Positions 58,701-64,000 of a stretch of DNA of 64,000 bases are shown piece after piece (the stretch's first letter is position 1; every line of letters starts with the position of its first letter). The notes under the pieces are model-generated. The model had not been told where the DNA came from. It did not search any database and saw only the letters and a program-made list of their open reading frames with translations. Source of the DNA: Akebia trifoliata (Eukaryota > Streptophyta > Magnoliopsida > Ranunculales > Lardizabalaceae); assembly GCA_017979445.1 (NCBI GenBank), contig CM030715.1, positions 34,965,756-35,029,755 of the forward strand, given 5' to 3'. The position numbers and the translations under genes are program-made.

Positions 58701-61464
58701 GGGCATTCATTTTGAATAGGCAATTTTGTAATCGTTTACTTGTCATGCATAGAGGGATTCTTCATGTTTGGCGCACAGTTGATTTATTAGCATTGTCTAC
58801 CTATACCTCTGTTTTTATCTGAATATTTTTTTGTTCTAGTATAGTAGTATTTCTTACCAACTCTTCTAGAAAACACAGGACAGCTGACATAACATATCAA
58901 AAGCTATCATTACATGTGTATTTAGTCTTGAATGTCAAAAGCATTCTTCTCTTTAGGTTGTGTAATGTGTCTCCTGCATTTTTCTCTTCTTTACCACTCC
59001 AACTTCCTTAGTGGTTTATGAGCATATCTTTTTTATGGCACTTATTCTGGTTGTAATTTGGATGGCTTAATCATTTTGCTTTTGGTGTTCGGTGGTTGGT
59101 TTTGTGAAAAGCAGATAAAACCTGAAAACTGCAGATACGAAGTTATGTCTACCAAAATTGAAGTTCGCCTTGTGAAAGTTGAAGCTCTCAACTGGACATC
59201 TCTGGAATTTTCTAGTGAAAATACAGTTCCACAGAAGATAAGTATATCATCACCAGGTAGGTAATTCTTGTTTAATTTATGTGCTCTCCTGATAGGGTTA
59301 ATTGTTACAAGTTTAATGTGTGATCATGTTTTGTGGTGCCCAACCTTAGTCGATGCAAGCATGTGCATGTGCACCTCTGCACTTGATTTATGCTCTGAAA
59401 TTTCGCTTTGGTTCAGCTATGCTTTTGTATATATAGCATTATGGTTTCATGCTTTGTTTCCTTTGATTTTAAATGTCACCGTCTTTATTCTCATTGATAG
59501 TAGTTGCTTAAACTGATTTATGTTTGAGTTCCCATTCAAAATGCAAGAACTATTTCTTGCATTTGATCTTCACATAAAATATTTGTTAAACTATGGTTTA
59601 CTTGTTACTTGATATGGTATGGTCCCTAAACCCATTTGCTGAGTTAACTTCATTCCATAAATTTCAGTCTACCACCCTATTCGAAGCCTTGTCCCAAAGA
59701 TTTGGGGTCAGCTGAACAAATCATTCCTTCATTCCACTCTATCCAGAGCCACATCTTCTTTTATTAAAAGTGTGTGTATATTGCTTTCACCATCTCTATT
59801 TACTCCTTTTGGGTCTTCCTCTTGCTCTTTTAGAATCTTCAACTTGAATATTTTTTTCTCACTCGGACAGTAATCAATTTTTGTTGAATATGCCCAAATC
59901 ATCTTGGACGACATTCTATGTGCAATTTATTGACACGATGCTTGTTCATTGCTAATATTCAGCTCCAAGCATTGCTGGTCTTATTGTTGTCTTATAAAAA
60001 TTTTGTTTTGGTTGGAATGCATATGTCACGTTGCACTCTAAAAGCACGTCCCCACTTGAACCATCTAGTGGGCAACATATTCCTTATTCTCTTCATCCAT
60101 ATTGTATAATATAGGCTCATGATCATGGTAGTGATTACCTCAGAGTAGTTTTAGACCATCAATTTTTACTGCCCATTCCTCCTGGGTGTTCGTGCTAAAT
60201 TTATGCCCCACATACCTTGTTCTTTCTGATTATTCCAAAATCGTTTGACTTCAATGCTAGTCTCAATTATAGCACTTGTAGTTACTGATGGGAAAAACTG
60301 TCTATACCACGTATGCTCTTCGTCTGATGTTTGGAAACTGATAATTTAGCATACCTTTGAACTTAACAGGTCTTGAACGTAAAAAACAAATATATCCATC
60401 TTCAAAATCAAGTGCTGTTGATTGGGATAAGTTGGTAGCCCAATTGAAGAAAGAGGTTTGTCCACAACTTAATAGCTTGTATGTGAGGTCATCTTCATTT
60501 TTAGGAAGAGGACATTTTCATGGCTTTACTTCATTAAAGCTAGTTATTATTCAATTTATCGGTTGGTTTGAGATAACGTTGATCGGACTTTCAGGAGAAA
60601 GAAGAGAAACTTGAAGGAGATGCTGCTGTGAACAAACTTTTTCGTGAAATATACCAAGATGCCGACGAGGACACAAGGAGGGCCATGAGCAAATCTTTTG
60701 TAAGACAAATTGCTCCCTTGCATTTCTACTATATTAGATTGTAGAAGAATGCTCAGTTGCGGAATGGTGTGGATTTTTTGTGAGAGTAAGGAGATCAGCC
60801 CATTCTAAAACTTCTAACCCCATCGAAAGTGGTTTATAAATTGATTAATCATGTACCGTCAATTTTTATTGTCAAATTGTAAACCACTTTTTATGGGGTT
60901 AGAGGTTTCGGAATAAATCAGTCCATTCTGAAACTTCTAAACCATATGGGGCAAAGGTTGTCAAATGAGGTTGCCCCTTGTCCCATATACATGCAACTTG
61001 TGCAAGCTAATTTTCTTTTGCTAAGGAGCCATATCACCTGCACCATTTTTTTTTTTTAATAAGTATAATATATTGCAAAGAGGAAAACAGAATACAAGGA
61101 GGCCAAGAAAGCCTCACAAAGAACAAGAAGGAAAAGAAACAAACAATATCACCTGCACCATTGTTGTAGTAGTTATAACACGACACACATAAACACTATA
61201 ATAATAATTTTTTTTTAAATAATAATACCCAGCGCAAGTTTTGTGAGTTTTAGCAAATTCCAATTTCATTTGCTAAGGCTGTTTCATTTGCCAAAGGAGC
61301 TATTTAAAAAATATGTATATCTTAATAATTGTTTCCTTATTGGTATCATATTACAGGTGGAGTCAAACGGGACAGTTCTTTCAACAAACTGGGAAGAAGT
61401 GGGTTCAAAGAAGGTGGAGGGCAGTGCTCCCGATGGCTTGGAGATGAAGAAATGGGAGTACTAA
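52716..61464 (+). CDS. SGT1: SGT1 co-chaperone (suppressor of G2 allele of skp1)
   Basis: Exons 52716-52875, 56022-56091, 56971-57095, 58113-58281, 58408-58504, 58621-58686, 59115-59256, 60370-60455, 60595-60699 and 61357-61464 give 375 residues with phase kept throughout. Residues 1-118 form the TPR domain ([14 protein letters not shown] helix, [16 protein letters not shown]). 119-173 is the variable linker. About 174-265 is the CS domain ([20 protein letters not shown], then [20 protein letters not shown]), which binds HSP90. About 290-375 is the SGS domain ending in [12 protein letters not shown]1 works with HSP90 and RAR1 to stabilise NLR immune receptors and also with SCF ubiquitin ligases, in cytosol and nucleus. 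Arabidopsis SGT1b has about 358 residues. Introns 1, 7 and 9 carry transposon remnants, but splice sites and coding sequence are intact. Confidence 0.97.
52886..55120. repeat. Tandem duplication of about 305 bp in SGT1 intron 1, split by the LTR element
   Basis: TTCATTACTGTTCTGT, GATTCTTATTGAGATCTTTA and ATCTTAATATACAAGTTGAA each occur twice in the same order. After removing the 1627 bp LTR element and one TSD copy, the period is about 305 bp. The LTR element sits in the first unit, so the duplication predates or accompanied the insertion. Confidence 0.72.
53038..54664 (-). mobile_element. Gag-only LTR retrotransposon (TR-GAG-like) in SGT1 intron 1
   Basis: Two LTRs start TGTTAGGAAC and end CCTAACA: 53038-53277 (240 bp) and 54378-54664 (287 bp). 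AACTG is duplicated on both flanks (53033-53037, 54665-54669). GCTCTGATACCA at 54364-54375 is the complement of the TGGTATCAGAGC primer site (initiator tRNA-Met), so the element runs on the minus strand. A purine tract (AGAGGGGCAT) precedes the other LTR. The 1.1 kb interior encodes broken gag fragments: a coiled-coil-like N-terminal part near 54400-54100, ALTWYQWY and [10 protein letters not shown] near 53850, and a zinc-knuckle-like CFNC segment near 53440. No protease, RT, RNase H or integrase is present. Elements of this kind need a full-length partner. Confidence 0.88.
55290..55570 (+). mobile_element. Degenerate L1-type LINE fragment in SGT1 intron 1
   Basis: Broken reading frames still show RFWEDL and, a little later, FNDW preceded by SWDF-like residues. 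These match the order WEDIWCG, SWDLGFRRNFNDWEL in the intact LINE at 5965-7832. Stops and frameshifts show it is old. Confidence 0.55.
59660..60260 (-). mobile_element. RTE-type LINE remnant in SGT1 intron 7
   Basis: The minus strand ends with GACCCCAAATCTTTGGGACA followed by AGGCTTCG, the usual tail of plant RTE elements. Upstream of it, the stretch around 59940-60060 aligns with the RTE reverse transcriptase C-terminal part at 63390-63500 (GCATTGCTGGTCTTATT matches GCATAGTTGGTCTTATT). No intact frame remains. Confidence 0.6.
60750..60985. mobile_element. Foldback MITE family 1, degenerate double-hairpin copy H
   Basis: Contains CAGCCCATTCTAAAACTTCT, a central AAACCACTTTTTATGGGGTT segment, and a second hairpin remnant. 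Arms are partly deleted. Lies in intron 9 of SGT1. Confidence 0.65.
61048..61145 (-). mobile_element. 98 bp L1 tail with perfect 17 bp target duplication
   Basis: ATATCACCTGCACCATT occurs at 61031-61047 and 61146-61162. Between them, on the minus strand, is GAGGCTTTCTTGGCCTCCTT, then TATATTATACTTATT and a poly-A. This matches the 3' UTR of the L1 fragment at 62972-63126 and the TTATACTTATCAAAA end of the LINE at 5965-7832. It is an extreme 5' truncation. Confidence 0.82.
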
Positions 61465-62144
61465 ATACTTCCTCTGCACAAATTTGTGCCTATTTTTGTT
61501 TTTATTATATAGTTTGGATGGTTTGTTGGCTTGGCTGTTTTGAGTCGAATTGCAATATTCAGGGATTGGATTTGTGTCTTTTTTTTTTCTTTTCTTTTTT
61601 TGAGACCGCTAAAAAATGCTAAATTAAAAGTACTATTCAATTTTTTATTTTTTTTTGGTCCCTTTTGATTTTCTTTATTGAGGTGCATTAGGCATTCCAT
61701 ATTTTGTGCAAGGCATCTTCAAAGAAGTGCCTAAAATGAAGGAAGAAGTGAAGAAGATGCAAATGAAGAAAAATTGTTAATTCTTTTTCACTAAAAAGTC
61801 CTCGTTGGGAAGCGAAGTACCTCTTTTTTAATATATTTTTTTAATTTTTAATATATAAAAGTAATTCAATGATTCTGATTGCCTTGTATATGAGCTGTGC
61901 ATATCACATTTTCTTTTTCAAAGGCATGTCTCCTAGTTTTCTAACCCAAAAAAGAAAAAGAAAGAAAGCTGACAACAAATGAAAAAGAAAGAAGGTTGAC
62001 AACAATTGTGGAAACTGCACTCACCTATGGCTATACATCCCCCACCTACACATAACTAACTTTACAAGATGGTGATGACCCAACTCAAAAATGACTGCCC
62101 ACACGACAGACAACAAGCAGTAGTTATGCATGCATATCTAGTGA
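61465..62144. other. Spacer between the convergent SGT1 and PIAL-like genes
   Basis: Holds both 3' UTRs. T-runs at about 61579-61600 and 61642-61655 belong to the SGT1 side. No other gene or element recognised. Confidence 0.5.
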
Positions 62145-62900
62145 TCATTTAGGTAGAAAGCCCAAGCTCCCGGGCCTACCAGTTGTATCAACAGTCCTTG
62201 GGTAAGACTGTTGCAGTGGTGGTGGTGGTCCATGAGCATTAACGTTATTCGCAATGAGCACCTGCAGCTGTGATGGAACACTGGGAGCTGAAGTCAGATC
62301 AGGTGGTACCCTTGCAGCTTGAGCCGGTTGTGTTGGTTGAATCATGAACTGGTTAAGAGCGGCAGAGTAAGCCCGACCAGACAAGCTTCCTCTCATCCGC
62401 CCTGTGGGCTGCCAGTTCTGCTCCGATGGCAATTCTACCAAGTCATCAACCCCTGACATGGATTGCACCATCTGTTCTCCCATTGATGTTCTAAGCCCAT
62501 CGATGGTTGCAGGGTAAGAGGAGCCTCCTGTTCTAGTAGGTGCTTGGAGTTGAACTGGTACTGCTGGCGGTGGTCTTGCCACCTGGGAAACCCGCTGAGC
62601 CTGACCAGGAACCATAAACCTACTGTATGGACTCGTCATGCTTCCTGATGCCTGACCACTGACACCTTGTGTTCCGCCTTGCTGTATTGGCACTGGAGAA
62701 AAATGAGTAGTGGGTCGCATCATTGTAGGCTGGCTCATGGATAGAGGTACCCTTTGGTTTGGAGCTTGCAGACGCTGGGAATTTTGACGTTCAGATAGAA
62801 GCCCAGAGGAACCTCTGTAAGCAGCTGGGTTAGCTGGAAGGCCAACAACCTGTTGTACTGGTTGACTTGGAATGTAGGGGTGGTCTCGGTGATCCCAGTT
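62145..62900 (-). CDS. Last exon of a PIAL1/2-like E4 SUMO ligase (partial)
   Basis: An open stretch of 251 codons from the splice acceptor (TTGCAG, intron side ending at 62901) to the stop at 62145-62147. It is rich in Gln, Pro and Ser. It contains RGSLSGRAYSAALNQFMIQP followed by TQPAQ, a C-terminal motif I associate with the plant PIAL1/2 (EMB3001) proteins. Those carry an SP-RING zinc finger further upstream and lengthen SUMO chains. The SP-RING, and all earlier exons, would lie beyond the right edge of the window on the minus strand. Identification is from this tail alone. Confidence 0.68.
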   Translation of the reverse strand, partial: NWDHRDHPYIPSQPVQQVVGLPANPAAYRGSSGLLSERQNSQRLQAPNQRVPLSMSQPTMMRPTTHFSPVPIQQGGTQGVSGQASGSMTSPYSRFMVPGQAQRVSQVARPPPAVPVQLQAPTRTGGSSYPATIDGLRTSMGEQMVQSMSGVDDLVELPSEQNWQPTGRMRGSLSGRAYSAALNQFMIQPTQPAQAARVPPDLTSAPSVPSQLQVLIANNVNAHGPPPPLQQSYPRTVDTTGRPGSLGFLPK

Positions 62901-62971
62901 CTGCAAGGGAGGAGGTTAATGTCAAAAACAAAATATTGTAAAGTACAGAACATAGAATTCGTGGGGATTAC

Positions 62972-63126
62972 TTTTGATGATTTTGTTTTTAGATGGAATT
63001 CTTTATGTAATCTCTAACAATCTAGCTTTTCTTTTTCTTGTTGTCCCTTATGAGGCTTTCTCTTTGTAATCTCTTTTCACTCGTTTTCAATATATTACAC
63101 TTATCAAAAAAAACAAAAAAAAAAAA
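62972..63126 (+). mobile_element. 5'-truncated L1 3' end in the PIAL-like intron
   Basis: Begins with codons for DFVFRWNSLCNL and a stop, matching DFVLNWDVVCDP at the end of the intact LINE ORF (7660-7699). The 3' UTR then has TATGAGGCTTTCTCTTTG, a TATTACACTTATC word and a poly-A. No target duplication confirmed. Confidence 0.7.
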
Positions 63127-63329
63127 GGTGTTAAACTAACAGAAGTGATCGTGCTTGAGTGAGGACATGTGAATGATTGGACAATAGTTTTGGTCTTAAT
63201 TTCCCTGAGTAAACAATTTCACCTAAATTCGTATAAAACTGGAAAAATGAACTACATATGATCCAAAAAGAAACTAACAGATCTCCTAAGGTTCCCAAAC
63301 TGGGTCAACTAAGAAGCTAAGTAATAATG

Positions 63330-63810
63330 GTAGAGATTTAACATCTTCATCTCTACTATGATTTTCCTTGAGCATGGTTTTTTCGATTGCCCAACATTCA
63401 ACTCCACAAAGCATAGTTGGTCTTATTCTCATCATACATTTTTTTTCTTCCTTTTAGTTGGATTAGGATGCATCATCACAGAGCACCCATAACTCATAAG
63501 CACACCTCTCTAGATCTATTGATAAGATCCTCCAAATCTCACCATCGTTACAGATAATAGAACCAATATACTGAAAATGGTCATTTTGAGGAATTTCTTG
63601 GTGATCAATCTTTATTGAACCTTCTATATATGTCCTAAATATAGTTGTACCCCATATGCTCCGTTTTCACCCTACTTCTGAAGCCCTTGGCGTCCAAAGG
63701 AGCTCTCCAACATCCATACTTCAAGGTTTGTGTTGACTCTCAAATCTCATTGATTAGCACTACCTTATCTACAAACAAAATACACCAAGGAACCCATACT
63801 TAAATATGAA
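63330..63810 (-). mobile_element. RTE-type LINE reverse transcriptase remnant
   Basis: Minus-strand conceptual reading, with several frameshifts and stops, gives VPWCILFVDKVVLINE, then GVNTNLEVW, later a QYIGSI-like and PTMLCGVECWAIEK block. These follow the order of plant RTE reverse transcriptases. The catalytic aspartate pair, usually FADD, reads FVDK here. It is a dead copy inside the PIAL-like gene region. Confidence 0.72.
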
Positions 63811-64000
63811 TGCATCATCAACAATTAGCAAACAGATACAAACAATCCCTTATGTGGACCATCAATAGTTTGTGCAGCTTGTATCTCTTATTTATTCTTA
63901 TGCAAGGTTATTAGGGTACTTTTCTCCGTTAGTCTGCCACAAGTCTACTGGAGTACCATCTAATCCTAAGGTCCAACGTGTTTTCATTCTCTGCACAATG
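63811..64000. other. Right edge, no exon recognised
   Basis: Probably intronic to the PIAL-like gene. No exon with clear splice sites or known motif was found on the minus strand. Confidence 0.35.

Overview
The window is nuclear DNA of a flowering plant, most likely a dicot. Coding regions are split by AT-rich GT-AG introns, long AT-rich spacers separate the genes, and the encoded families are plant-specific (WRKY factors, a long PPR protein, SGT1 with an SGS domain, a PIAL-type SUMO ligase, a Tic22-like protein). Many plant transposable elements are present. The species cannot be named from the sequence alone.

Layout, left to right. 559-2661 is a 2.1 kb non-autonomous DNA transposon with a TTA target duplication. 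3589-12162 (+) is a nine-exon Tic22-like gene whose introns hold a recent L1-type LINE, a small SINE and two foldback MITEs. 12.2-20.4 kb is gene-poor. 20743-22013 (+) is a group IIe WRKY gene (WRKY22/27/29 clade). 22.1-32.6 kb is gene-poor and holds a 1.4 kb tandem duplication. 34928-32655 (-) is an intronless PPR gene. 35488-39059 is a solo LTR with a second solo LTR of the same family nested inside it. 40107-46108 (+) is a ten-exon alpha/beta-hydrolase (peptidase S33 type). 48492-50890 (+) is a group IIc WRKY gene whose single intron is packed with foldback elements. 52716-61464 (+) is a ten-exon SGT1 gene whose first intron holds a short gag-only LTR retrotransposon. 62900-62145 (-) is the last exon of a PIAL1/2-like SUMO ligase gene that continues past the right edge.

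The genes are individually transcribed and form no operon. Three have roles in plant immunity in other species (WRKY22/27/29 clade, SGT1) or stress signalling (group IIc WRKY), so the window is a loose defence-related neighbourhood, but that is inference. The PPR and hydrolase genes resemble Arabidopsis At3g61520 and At3g61540, which I recall as near neighbours, so this linkage may be ancestral.

The most notable signals are: a foldback MITE family present eight times in single- and double-hairpin forms seated in TA repeats; the nested solo LTRs with matching target duplications; a gag-only LTR element; a LINE inserted 9 bp from a splice acceptor; upstream ORFs in four gene leaders, one of them the minimal AUGUAA; a GC-AG intron; a promoter segment shared by two different genes; and a cluster of four perfect G-boxes upstream of the IIe WRKY gene.
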